From positions 1 through 64,000 of the forward strand of contig DIUC01000020.1 of the NCBI GenBank assembly GCA_002435785.1: DNA of 64,000 nt. The letters are read 5' to 3'. The position numbers and the translations under genes are program-made. Origin of the DNA: Saprospiraceae bacterium UBA6168 (GTDB lineage Bacteria; Bacteroidota; Bacteroidia; Chitinophagales; Saprospiraceae). The notes under the pieces are model-generated. The model ran no database searches, was not told where the DNA came from, and saw nothing but the letters and a program-made list of their open reading frames with translations. This document shows positions 47,365 through 54,823 of this stretch, in pieces (the first letter of the stretch is position 1; each line of letters begins with the position of its first letter).

Positions 47365-47832
47365 TCAAAATGGCAGGTCATCGGCTGGGGAGTCGCCCAC
47401 ATCGCCCATAACACCTGCGGGTTCTGGCACGGAAGTTCCGCCGCTCCCGCCTTTGTTGGAGTAAGCTGGTTCGTCGCCTGCGCCTGGGAATGAGCCACCG
47501 CCGCCTTCCTTGCGCTCCAACATGCGGAAGTCGCTGGCCACTATCTCAGTGAAATATTTTTTAACGTTGTCCTTATCGGTGTACTCCCGGTAAGTCAGTT
47601 TGCCCTCTACATAGACGAGCATTCCCTTTTTGAGGAATTTTTCGGCAATTTCGGCCAATGAACGCCAAACGACAACGTTGTGCCATTCGGTGGTGTCAAC
47701 TTTGTTGCCGTCCTTGTCTTTGTAGCTTTCTGAAGTAGCTAAGGTAAACTTGGCCACGACAGCTCCGGTTTCAAGCCTCCGTACCTCGGGGTCTTTCCCA
47801 AGGCGGCCGATGAGCGTAACTCGATTCAACAT
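47365..47832 (-). CDS. ssb: Single-stranded DNA-binding protein
   Basis: 155 aa. OB-fold at residues 1-107 (MLNRVTLIGRLGKDPEVRR ... TTEWHNVVVWRSLAEIAEKFLKKGMLVYVEGKL). A glycine-rich linker follows, and the C-terminus is SPADDLPF, the SSB tip that binds partner proteins. The DUF3127 protein at 38947 carries nearly the same tip. mutY is encoded directly upstream on the same strand (66 bases). Confidence 0.96.
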   Translation of the reverse strand: MLNRVTLIGRLGKDPEVRRLETGAVVAKFTLATSESYKDKDGNKVDTTEWHNVVVWRSLAEIAEKFLKKGMLVYVEGKLTYREYTDKDNVKKYFTEIVASDFRMLERKEGGGGSFPGAGDEPAYSNKGGSGGTSVPEPAGVMGDVGDSPADDLPF

Positions 47833-47898
47833 AACTATACAGGTTTGTGGTTAAAGTTTCTCATACTTCCCGTCTATCGCCGGGGGGTGTATGTTTAT

Positions 47899-49038
47899 TC
47901 AAAAGAGTTCTAAAGGTAAAAACTTCTGTTTGATGTACAAATCAATGACCTTTGGAAAGGCAAAATTGGCGAGTTTTCCCCGCTCCACCGCCACCCAGTT
48001 TGCTACTTTTGGCAAAAAATCGGCTCCGACCTCCAGCTCCCAGAACGTGGCCACGATGCGCTGGTGCGTCAGCTCCTGCCGCTGTGGCGGCGAGGTCCGC
48101 AGCAACTGCCAGCGCGAGTCGGCAAGCCAATCCACTGCCGTTTCGTTCTTCATCAAGAACAGTTGGTCGTCCGGCAAGCTTTCTGTTTCAATCAATGGGA
48201 AGTCGTAGAGGTTTTGCCAGATGTCCTTTTCGCTGCGTTTTTTTATAAAAACCTCGCCGTTTCTGTTGATAATCAGGTAGTTGAAAAAACGCTGCCGCCG
48301 CTCCAGTTTCTTGGACTTCACGGGCAGTACGCCAGTTCTTTTCTCCAAAAAAGCCACGCAGTGCGGCCGCATTGGGCAAGTCGGGCATTTCGGCGCAGCC
48401 GGCGTGCAGTGGGTAGCCCCAAAGTCCATGATGGCCTGGTTATATTGCGGATTTGCGATTGCGGATTGGGGATTGGGGCCTTCCGCTGTCCGCCGTCCGC
48501 TATCCGCAATTTCAAGGAGCTGCTGCGCCAGCGCCGCAAAAAGCTTCTTCCCCTCCGTCGTGTCAATTGGCGTGGCGATGCCAAAAAAACGAGACAGCAC
48601 CCGGTAAACGTTGCCATCCACCACGGCATGAGGCATGTCGTAGGCAAAGGATGCGATGGCTGCCGCCGTGTAATCGCCCACGCCTTTCAGCGAGCGGATG
48701 CCTTTGAAAGTGGTTGGGAATGAGCCGCCCAGCTCATGGGCGATGTGCTTGGCGGCGGCATGGAGGTTGCGGGCACGGGAGTAGTAGCCGAGGCCCTCCC
48801 ACAGCTTCATCACCTCGTCTTCGGGAGCATCTGCGAGGTCGGCCACGGTGGGGTATGCTGCCTTGAATCGCTCGAAATACGGCAGCCCCTGCTCCACCCT
48901 TGTCTGCTGCAAGATGATTTCGGAGAGCCAAACGAGATAAGGGTTGCGCTCGCCCTTCCAAGGCATGGGGCGATGGTGGCCGACGTGCCATTCGAGGAGG
49001 TTTTTAGTAAAGTAAAGATGGTGGTCGGTGGTGGCCAT
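47899..49038 (-). CDS. mutY: A/G-specific adenine glycosylase
   Basis: 379 aa. The catalytic Glu is in WLSEIILQQT (E40), the helix-hairpin-helix in LKGVGDYTAAAIASFA, and the catalytic Asp in VVDGNVYRV (D141). The iron-sulfur cluster ligands are C211, C218, C221 and C227 (C-x6-C-x2-C-x5-C). The C-terminal NUDIX-like domain is at about 240-370. It removes adenine paired with 8-oxoguanine. Odd feature: residues 178-199 (IADSGRR ... IANPQ) are extra compared with the family, where the loop before YNQAIMDFGA is short. This segment is encoded by an inverted word repeat (48444-48510) of the kind seen between genes. It keeps frame and all catalytic residues. Confidence 0.94.
   Translation of the reverse strand: MATTDHHLYFTKNLLEWHVGHHRPMPWKGERNPYLVWLSEIILQQTRVEQGLPYFERFKAAYPTVADLADAPEDEVMKLWEGLGYYSRARNLHAAAKHIAHELGGSFPTTFKGIRSLKGVGDYTAAAIASFAYDMPHAVVDGNVYRVLSRFFGIATPIDTTEGKKLFAALAQQLLEIADSGRRTAEGPNPQSAIANPQYNQAIMDFGATHCTPAAPKCPTCPMRPHCVAFLEKRTGVLPVKSKKLERRQRFFNYLIINRNGEVFIKKRSEKDIWQNLYDFPLIETESLPDDQLFLMKNETAVDWLADSRWQLLRTSPPQRQELTHQRIVATFWELEVGADFLPKVANWVAVERGKLANFAFPKVIDLYIKQKFLPLELF
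48444..48510 (-). repeat. In-frame inverted word repeat inside mutY
   Basis: ATTGCGGAT (48444-48452) faces its reverse complement ATCCGCAAT (48502-48510). Between them are words GCGATTGCGGATTGGGG and GTCCGCCGTCCGC. About 66 bases, divisible by three, coding for the loop IADSGRRTAEG to AIANPQ. The words GGATTGGGGATTGGGG and GGATTTGCGATTG also occur outside genes at 1649-1664 and near 19393. Confidence 0.85.
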
Positions 49039-49110
49039 GCAGGGATGGTTTTGTGGGCAAGATTACGGGATTTTTTGGGAGGGGCTTTGAGGAGCAGCGC
49101 TTTCCCTCCA

Positions 49111-49176
49111 AAAAAGCAAAAAGCCCTGCGCCAAACTTCCCGCATAAAAGCGCTGGAAAATGTGGGCGCAGGGCTT
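49111..49176 (-). terminator. Terminator of frr with long stem
   Basis: AAGCCCTGCGCC (49121-49132) pairs with GGCGCAGGGCTT (49165-49176), loop 32 bases with its own small stem. On the minus strand the stem is followed by TTTGCTTTTTT. It starts about 60 bases after the frr stop (49237). Confidence 0.85.
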
Positions 49177-49236
49177 AATCACCTGCTTCCAAAAAGGTTC
49201 ACTTAAGTGACGACTACTGTATAGGTATTACCCTTT

Positions 49237-49797
49237 TCACACGTGCATCATGTCCTTTTCCTTCACCTCGATGAGGTGGTCAATGGACTTCACGTATTTG
49301 TTCACCAAGTTTTGGACGCCGTCCTCTTTGTCCTTTCCGGCATCTTCGGCATAACCATCCTTCACGGCTTTCTTGATGGTGTCAAGGGCTTTGTGGCGGA
49401 TGCTGCGCACACTGATTTTGGCTTCTTCGCCAACACCCTTGGCCTGCTTCACGAGGTCACGGCGGCGCTCTTCGGTGAGCATCGGGATGGTAAGTCGGAT
49501 GACCTCGCCGTCATTCATCGGCGTTATGCCGAGGTTTGCCTCAAAGATGGCGTTCTCGATGGGCCGGAGCATGGATTTCTCCCAAGGCTGTATGACGATG
49601 GTGCGGGCATCGGCAGTGGAGATGCTGGCCACTTGGTTGACTGGGGTCATGGCACCGTAGTAGTTGACCGCAATGTCATTGAGCAGGGAGGTGGAGGCTT
49701 TTCCGGTCCTGATTTTGGTAAGCTCGTACTGGAGGTGCTCGACGGCGGCGTTCATGGCTTCATCGGCAGCCCTCATTAAGTCGTTAATGTCTTCCAT
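49237..49797 (-). CDS. frr: Ribosome recycling factor
   Basis: 186 aa. Typical sequence along its length: AAVEHLQYELTKIRTGKASTSLLNDIAVNYYGAMTPVNQVASI, then ARTIVIQPWEKSMLRPIENAI and LTEERRRDLVKQAKGVGEEAKISVRSIRHKA. RRF splits post-termination ribosomes with EF-G. Standard length. Preceded on the same strand by the NYN/PIN gene and followed by a terminator. pyrH, often beside frr, is not here. Confidence 0.96.
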   Translation of the reverse strand: MEDINDLMRAADEAMNAAVEHLQYELTKIRTGKASTSLLNDIAVNYYGAMTPVNQVASISTADARTIVIQPWEKSMLRPIENAIFEANLGITPMNDGEVIRLTIPMLTEERRRDLVKQAKGVGEEAKISVRSIRHKALDTIKKAVKDGYAEDAGKDKEDGVQNLVNKYVKSIDHLIEVKEKDMMHV

Positions 49798-49877
49798 TTT
49801 GCGTAGTCAAATCATGTGTGTGGGGTTTGGGCGATGTTGAAGCATCGTGCAGCGCCAGCATACGCCTTTGGCCCGGC

Positions 49878-50573
49878 TTAAAAATTGTAGATTACTTCCC
49901 CTTTTTGGACATCTATGTCTTTGCTGTCCCTCAGTTTTTGAATGATGCGCTCGACATTTCCATGCAGGGAAACTTCTTGACTGTGCAAAACTATGTAATT
50001 TTTCAGCGTTGAAATCTCTGCGGGGCGGTTGCCGGAGCGGATGAGCCGCTTGACGGTTTCCTCTGCGGTGCGGGTGATTAGCTCCTCCTCGACCATGACT
50101 GGCATACCATTGTCATCATCGTCGTGGAAATTGTTCATGGAAAACTCGTCCACAAACTCAGGCGGCTTGGAGTAGTTGAGATTGGATTCTTCGTAAACGG
50201 AGCTTTCGTCCTGTTTGCGCTTGACGCGGATGCAGCTCCTACCAGTGGTGTTGATGAAGCTGATGAGGGGGTCGAACTCAGGGTCATTGGACACGACGGC
50301 GAACTCCACGTCAGCTTCGAGCTTTTGGTGGAGCTTGCCCATGATGAAGGCGATGTGGTAGTTCAGCTTGCCGCCTCCGGCGTTGTTCACCACTATCCAG
50401 CGGAGGTTCTTGCCAGAGCGCTGTGCTTGGCGAACAAGGGCAAGCGGCACCGTTTCCTGGCTGGATTCGACGAAAATGAAGATTTTGGAAGCAACCTTCT
50501 CCAGCTTCTTGAACTTGACTTGAAGCAGGTTTTCGTAATCAATAAATAAGTATCTACGGGTCTGAGTGTTCAT
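49878..50573 (-). CDS. NYN/PIN-like domain protein
   Basis: 231 aa. The first 120 residues have the PIN-like layout: FIDYENLLQVKF (D12 and N15, metal-site positions), IFVESSQETVPLALVRQAQ, YHIAFIMGKLH, VVSNDPEFDPLISFIN (Asp cluster). This suggests a metal-dependent RNase-type active site. An acidic linker (about 145-165, DDDDNG) and a C-terminal helical region with TAEETVKRLIRSGNRPAEISTLKNYI, like an OST-HTH-type or winged-helix segment, follow. Target unknown. The next gene on this strand is frr, 80 bases after its stop. Confidence 0.8.
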   Translation of the reverse strand: MNTQTRRYLFIDYENLLQVKFKKLEKVASKIFIFVESSQETVPLALVRQAQRSGKNLRWIVVNNAGGGKLNYHIAFIMGKLHQKLEADVEFAVVSNDPEFDPLISFINTTGRSCIRVKRKQDESSVYEESNLNYSKPPEFVDEFSMNNFHDDDDNGMPVMVEEELITRTAEETVKRLIRSGNRPAEISTLKNYIVLHSQEVSLHGNVERIIQKLRDSKDIDVQKGEVIYNF

Positions 50574-50733
50574 GTTTTGAATGGTGCCTGAATGATTGTG
50601 TGGTGAAATATTTCTGTTGGTTAAAGACTTTTAAGCCCCGTTGTTCTAAATTTGGACGCTAAAATATGCCAAGAAGGTAACATGTAAAACTTTCTCTCGA
50701 TTTTTGTGAAATAAAAAGAGAAGCCACAGTTTT

Positions 50734-50741
50734 TACCTTTG
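50734..50741 (+). promoter_or_regulatory. -7 box (TACCTTTG) upstream of the glucosaminidase gene
   Basis: TACCTTTG fits TAnnTTTG, 119 bases before the ATG at 50861. No -33 element at the usual distance was identified. Confidence 0.4.
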
Positions 50742-50860
50742 CAAAAAATCGGATGGCCAACTGACCAAGGCAATAGTTTTTTTGCTATCGCCGTTCACTT
50801 GCCAAATTCTCGGTTACATGCATTTTTCATCCAATATCAACAACTCAATTTTATAGCCTC

Positions 50861-52114
50861 ATGCACAAAAAATCCTGTTTGTTGGCGCTGGTTTTACTTG
50901 TCGCCTCCTCGCTTTTCGCCCAAAATAGCGCTTTCCAAGCCTATATTGACAAGTACAAAAAAATCGCTGTTCAGGAAATGGACCGAGCGGGCGTTCCTGC
51001 AAGCATCAAGATGGCACAGGCCCTGCTCGAATCCGGTGGCGGCAACAGCGAGCTGGCCCGCAAAGCTAACAATCACTTCGGAATAAAATGCCACTCCGAC
51101 TGGACCGGAAAAACTTATTCATTGGAGGACGACGATTACGACAGCTTTGGCAACTTGCAAAAGTCCTGCTTCCGCAAGTACAAGACGGTAGAGGAATCCT
51201 ACATCGCCCACTCGGAGTTCCTGCGGGACCCCCGCAAGGCCAACCGCTACGGGTTCCTCTTTCGGCTCAACGTCCGGGACTATAAAAGCTGGGCAAGGGG
51301 CCTCAAAGCATCAGGTTATGCCACCGCTGGGACTTATGACGAGCGCCTCATCAAAATCATTGAAACCTATAAACTCTACGAATTGGACAGGCTCTCCGAC
51401 GACAACTTCCCAGAAGGCCGTCCAAGCAGAGACAAGGACTTTATCGCTGGGCTTGACCTCCGCCGCATAAACGACGTGAAGGTCGTTTTTGCCAAAAACA
51501 ATGTCACCGTTGAGGAAATTTCCCAGAAAAGCAACATCTCCATCAAGCGCTTGGAGCGCTACAACGAAACGTTGCCGACCGTGACGGCGTCGCTGCCAGA
51601 TGATACCCGTATCTACATCCAGCCCAAACGCTGCCGAGTGCGTGGGGGCAGCAAGTGGCACTACGTGAAAGCGGGCGAATCGTTGTTCGACATCTCGCAG
51701 CATTACGGCGTGAAGATGAAACGCCTCCGCAAGCGCAACCGGGTGCCAGAAAACGCCGAGCTGCAGCCCAACCAGCGGCTCAAGCTCCGGGGCTTCAACA
51801 TCCCCAAAGGCGAACAGCCACGCCTGACTACTGAGCCTAAGCCAACGGAAACCGTCCCGCCATTGCTCAATTCCGACGAAGGCTTCATGCAAGACGAAGA
51901 CGTGGCGCCCGAACCTATCGATACACCTAATACCCCAACTATCGAAAACCCAAAGCCTGAACAACCAACAGGGACGGCCTTCCATACAGTGGAAAAGGGC
52001 GACACGCTATACAGCATCTCCCGCCGCTACGGCCTCACGGTGAATGCCCTGAAGCAGCTCAACAACCTGACCAACGATACCATCAGCATCGGCCAGAAGC
52101 TGCGAGTGAAGTAA
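50861..52114 (+). CDS. Secreted endo-beta-N-acetylglucosaminidase with LysM repeats
   Basis: 417 aa with a signal peptide (CLLALVLLVASSLFAQ, about 1-20). Residues 25-175 are a FlgJ/LytG-type glucosaminidase domain with catalytic E57 (KMAQALLESGGGNSELARKANNHFGIKCH). Three LysM-type regions follow: about 203-255 (degenerate, VKVVFAKNNVTVEEISQKSN), 265-310 (HYVKAGESLFDISQHYGVK) and 374-417 (HTVEKGDTLYSISRRYGLT). It should cleave peptidoglycan in the periplasm, with the LysM units binding the glycan. It ends 140 bases before the barrel gene; a terminator hairpin lies between. Confidence 0.93.
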   Translation: MHKKSCLLALVLLVASSLFAQNSAFQAYIDKYKKIAVQEMDRAGVPASIKMAQALLESGGGNSELARKANNHFGIKCHSDWTGKTYSLEDDDYDSFGNLQKSCFRKYKTVEESYIAHSEFLRDPRKANRYGFLFRLNVRDYKSWARGLKASGYATAGTYDERLIKIIETYKLYELDRLSDDNFPEGRPSRDKDFIAGLDLRRINDVKVVFAKNNVTVEEISQKSNISIKRLERYNETLPTVTASLPDDTRIYIQPKRCRVRGGSKWHYVKAGESLFDISQHYGVKMKRLRKRNRVPENAELQPNQRLKLRGFNIPKGEQPRLTTEPKPTETVPPLLNSDEGFMQDEDVAPEPIDTPNTPTIENPKPEQPTGTAFHTVEKGDTLYSISRRYGLTVNALKQLNNLTNDTISIGQKLRVK

Positions 52115-52158
52115 CCAGGGGGCTGCGGGTTGAATCAATGATGTTCGGGTTTGTTTTC

Positions 52159-52166
52159 TAACTTTG
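52159..52166 (+). promoter_or_regulatory. -7 box (TAACTTTG) just before a terminator hairpin
   Basis: TAACTTTG fits the -7 consensus and ends 12 bases before the hairpin at 52178. It could start a short RNA that ends in that hairpin, or the barrel-gene leader. Confidence 0.4.
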
Positions 52167-52177
52167 CGATCCAAGAT

Positions 52178-52216
52178 GCACAGCCAAACCTTGCACTGGG
52201 TTTGGCTGTGCTTTTT
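52178..52216 (+). terminator. Intrinsic terminator between the glucosaminidase and barrel genes
   Basis: GCACAGCCAAACC (52178-52190) pairs perfectly with GGTTTGGCTGTGC (52199-52211), followed by five T residues. It lies 64 bases after one stop and 39 before the next start. Confidence 0.88.
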
Positions 52217-52254
52217 ACAGCACGCTGTGTTTTTTCAAAAAAAATCCGAATACG

Positions 52255-52983
52255 ATGAAAGTGAAATTCTTTTTGGCAGTGGTGTTTTTCGCTTTGACGA
52301 CCGCCCACCTGGTTGCCCAAGGCACGGCATTTGGCCTCAAGGGCGGCCTGACACTTGGCGTCCAGAAATGGAACGGCTTCGACCAAGACCCCTTGTTCAA
52401 GTACCACGGCGCCATCTCCGCCGAGAGCTTGGACGAAACGGCCCAGTTTTCGGTGTTTGCGCAAGCAGGATACCACCTCAAGGGCAGCGCACTACGCAAC
52501 CAAAATTTCCTGGACCAGAATGGCAACTTCTTTCGGCTTGCAGCCCAAGAGTTTATTTTCAAAAATGCCTCACTGGTGCTCGGCGGGAAGCGCAAGTACA
52601 ATCTTTCGGACGTGTCAAGGGGCTACTACCTTTTTGGGCTTCGTGGCGACTACACGCTTGGCACCAACCTCGACAAATACAAGGAGGCCAACAGTTTCAA
52701 CGGAGGCCTTTTTTACCCCGACAACGCTTTTGTGCGCAAATGGAACTATGGCGTTACGCTGGGCGGCGGCATTGAGTTTGACTTGGGTGAGCTGGTAGGC
52801 ACCCTTTTGGAGATTACCGTGAACCCCGATTTCTCGTACCAGTACCGGCAGCCTGCCATCCCCAACGTTCGAGACCCTTTCACAGGACAGAATCGCACCA
52901 TCCAAGAGCGATCAATCCGCAACGTCACCTTTGAAATCACCGCAGGGTTCCGGCTGCTCCGCAAAGTCGAATACATTGATTAG
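52255..52983 (+). CDS. Outer-membrane beta-barrel protein (porin-family fold)
   Basis: 242 aa with a signal peptide (MKVKFFLAVVFFALTTAHLVAQ). Blocks of alternating hydrophobic and polar residues follow (FGLKGGLTLGVQKW, GYYLFGLRGDYTLGTNL, WNYGVTLGGGIEFDLGELVG, LLEITVNPDFSYQY), the usual pattern of eight-stranded or larger porin-like barrels of Bacteroidota. The last residues (FEITAGFRLLRKVEYID) are not the usual aromatic-terminated strand. No T9SS tail. Role unknown. Confidence 0.8.
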   Translation: MKVKFFLAVVFFALTTAHLVAQGTAFGLKGGLTLGVQKWNGFDQDPLFKYHGAISAESLDETAQFSVFAQAGYHLKGSALRNQNFLDQNGNFFRLAAQEFIFKNASLVLGGKRKYNLSDVSRGYYLFGLRGDYTLGTNLDKYKEANSFNGGLFYPDNAFVRKWNYGVTLGGGIEFDLGELVGTLLEITVNPDFSYQYRQPAIPNVRDPFTGQNRTIQERSIRNVTFEITAGFRLLRKVEYID

Positions 52984-53000
52984 AAAGGATTTGAGGTCGT

Positions 53001-53064
53001 GAGGGTTTGAGGGGTTAAGGCACCGCGCCCCCTCAAACCCTCAAACCCTCAAACCCTCAAACCC
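53001..53064. repeat. Tandem and inverted word repeat TCAAACCC before rodA
   Basis: Four exact copies of TCAAACCC follow each other at 53033-53064. Upstream, GAGGGTTTGAGGGG (53001-53014) is their complement, so the strand can fold back. It ends 7 bases before the GTG start of rodA. Confidence 0.9.
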
Positions 53065-53071
53065 TCCAAGC

Positions 53072-54463
53072 GTGGCCTCACGAAGCAGACATCAAATTGA
53101 TTGGATTATCCTTTCCATTTACTTGGCGCTGGTGTTCATCGGCTGGGCCATGATATACACGGTGGGGTATGGCAAGGGCTACGAGGGCAACTTTTTTGAA
53201 TTCCTGAAAAACCCTGCGGGAAAGCAACTTGTCTGGGTGATAATATCACTTGTGGTGATGTTTGCGGCGTTCCTGATTGAAGGGAAGTTCTGGCGAACGT
53301 TTGCCAATATCATCTACTTTGGGTGCATGTTGATGTTGGGCTTGGTGCTGGTGCTGGGCAAAGAAATCAACGGGGCAACTGCTTGGTTCGACTTTGGGGG
53401 CGGTGTCACCATACAGCCTTCGGAGTTTGCAAAGTTTGGAACCATCATAGCATTGGCGAGCTACTTAGGTGCTTATGCCAACAACCTGAGGTCTATCAAA
53501 TCCCAACTTTACGCCTTTTCTTTTTTCCTCGTGCCCATGGTTCTGCTGCTTCTCCAGCCTGATGCGGGTTCTGCACTGGTATTTCTGGCGCTCCAATTGG
53601 TACTCTTCCGGGAAGGGCTTCCTGGTATAATCTTGTTGGTGGAACTATGTGCCGGGGCCGTGTTGGCGGCTGGGTTGGTGACCCCACCAGCGGAGTTGGC
53701 AATGGTGCTTTCAGCCCTCGGCACATTTCTGCTCGTTTGGAACACGGAGAAGCGGATTTACTGGGTGTCGGGGTTCATAATCCTCACCACTGCGGCGGTG
53801 ATTGGGTTGCAGTATGACCAGCCAATGTTTGTGCTCGCAGGGGCTTTGACAATATTGCTCGGACTTTCTGTTTATCAATGGTTGCATAAAAAACAGCGAT
53901 TGACCGCCCTCGTGCTGGGTGCATTCTTTGTCAGTATTGCGCTCGGGTCGGTTGCCAATTTGGGCTTCAATGCCCTTCCCCGACACCAGCAAGAACGTAT
54001 CCTTGTTTGGCTAAAGCCCTCCGAAGCCGACCCCCAAGGCGCCGCCTACAACCTCAACCACTCCAAAATGGCCATCGCCTCCGGTGGCCTGACCGGCAAG
54101 GGCTTTTTGGAGGGCAGCTTTACCCAGGGCAATTTCGTGCCGGAGCAAACTACCGACTTCATCTTTTGCGCCGTCGGCGAAGAACAAGGCTTCATCGGCG
54201 TCATCTTCATCATTTCCCTTTACTTGGGCTTGATGATACGCATCGTCGTTATCGCCGAGCGGCAGCGAACCGGCTTCAACCGCCTCTACGCTTATGGCGT
54301 GGCCAGTGTACTTTTCGTGCACTTTTTTATCAACATCGGAATGACGATGGGACTGATGCCTATCATCGGCATTCCTTTGCCCTTCCTTAGCAAGGGCGGC
54401 TCAAGCCTCCTTGCCTTTTCCATCATGATTGGTGTGCTGTTAAAATTAGATTCTGAGAAGTAG
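53072..54463 (+). CDS. rodA: Rod shape-determining protein RodA (SEDS glycosyltransferase)
   Basis: 463 aa, GTG start. Ten or more hydrophobic segments. SEDS-family marks: GATAWFDFGGGVTIQPSEFAKF, LLLQPDAGSALVF (catalytic Asp of the SEDS family) and the C-terminal QTTDFIFCAVGEEQGFIGV with GIPLPFLSKGGSSLLAF. It polymerises lipid II for the lateral wall together with a PBP2; that gene is not in the window. Longer than E. coli RodA (370 aa) because of extra hydrophobic segments in the middle, common in Bacteroidota. A TCAAACCC word repeat directly precedes the start. Confidence 0.92.
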   Translation: MASRSRHQIDWIILSIYLALVFIGWAMIYTVGYGKGYEGNFFEFLKNPAGKQLVWVIISLVVMFAAFLIEGKFWRTFANIIYFGCMLMLGLVLVLGKEINGATAWFDFGGGVTIQPSEFAKFGTIIALASYLGAYANNLRSIKSQLYAFSFFLVPMVLLLLQPDAGSALVFLALQLVLFREGLPGIILLVELCAGAVLAAGLVTPPAELAMVLSALGTFLLVWNTEKRIYWVSGFIILTTAAVIGLQYDQPMFVLAGALTILLGLSVYQWLHKKQRLTALVLGAFFVSIALGSVANLGFNALPRHQQERILVWLKPSEADPQGAAYNLNHSKMAIASGGLTGKGFLEGSFTQGNFVPEQTTDFIFCAVGEEQGFIGVIFIISLYLGLMIRIVVIAERQRTGFNRLYAYGVASVLFVHFFINIGMTMGLMPIIGIPLPFLSKGGSSLLAFSIMIGVLLKLDSEK

Positions 54464-54702
54464 GAGGAAATGACACCCTGATATCAAGTTGGTGTGTTTG
54501 GAAGAAGCTGACTTATTCAGGGAGTTACATCTGCCGATTTGACGCCGCCCGCCCTTCCATGCCATCCTTACAGCCGTTTCCCTCAAAAACCTGCCATTTA
54601 TTGCGCCAGCAAAAACCAAAACCTCCATGGCACAAATCTTGGCCTCCTGCCTAAAATCTGCAAAAGTTCCCAACACCTGACAGTTTGACAACCAGAAGGT
54701 CG

Positions 54703-54710
54703 TATTTTTG
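54703..54710 (+). promoter_or_regulatory. -7 box (TATTTTTG) upstream of lon
   Basis: TATTTTTG fits TAnnTTTG and lies 113 bases before the lon ATG. A TTTG at 54684 is only 15 bases away, shorter than normal, so the -33 part is uncertain. Confidence 0.4.
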
Positions 54711-54823
54711 TGGGCTTGTTTCATTTTTACACAAACATCCTATAGTTGGCCATTGGAAAATAAGGAACTGACCCCCAACACCGAAATTTCCTGGTTTCCA
54801 ATTCCCAACCTCCCAACTCAGTT

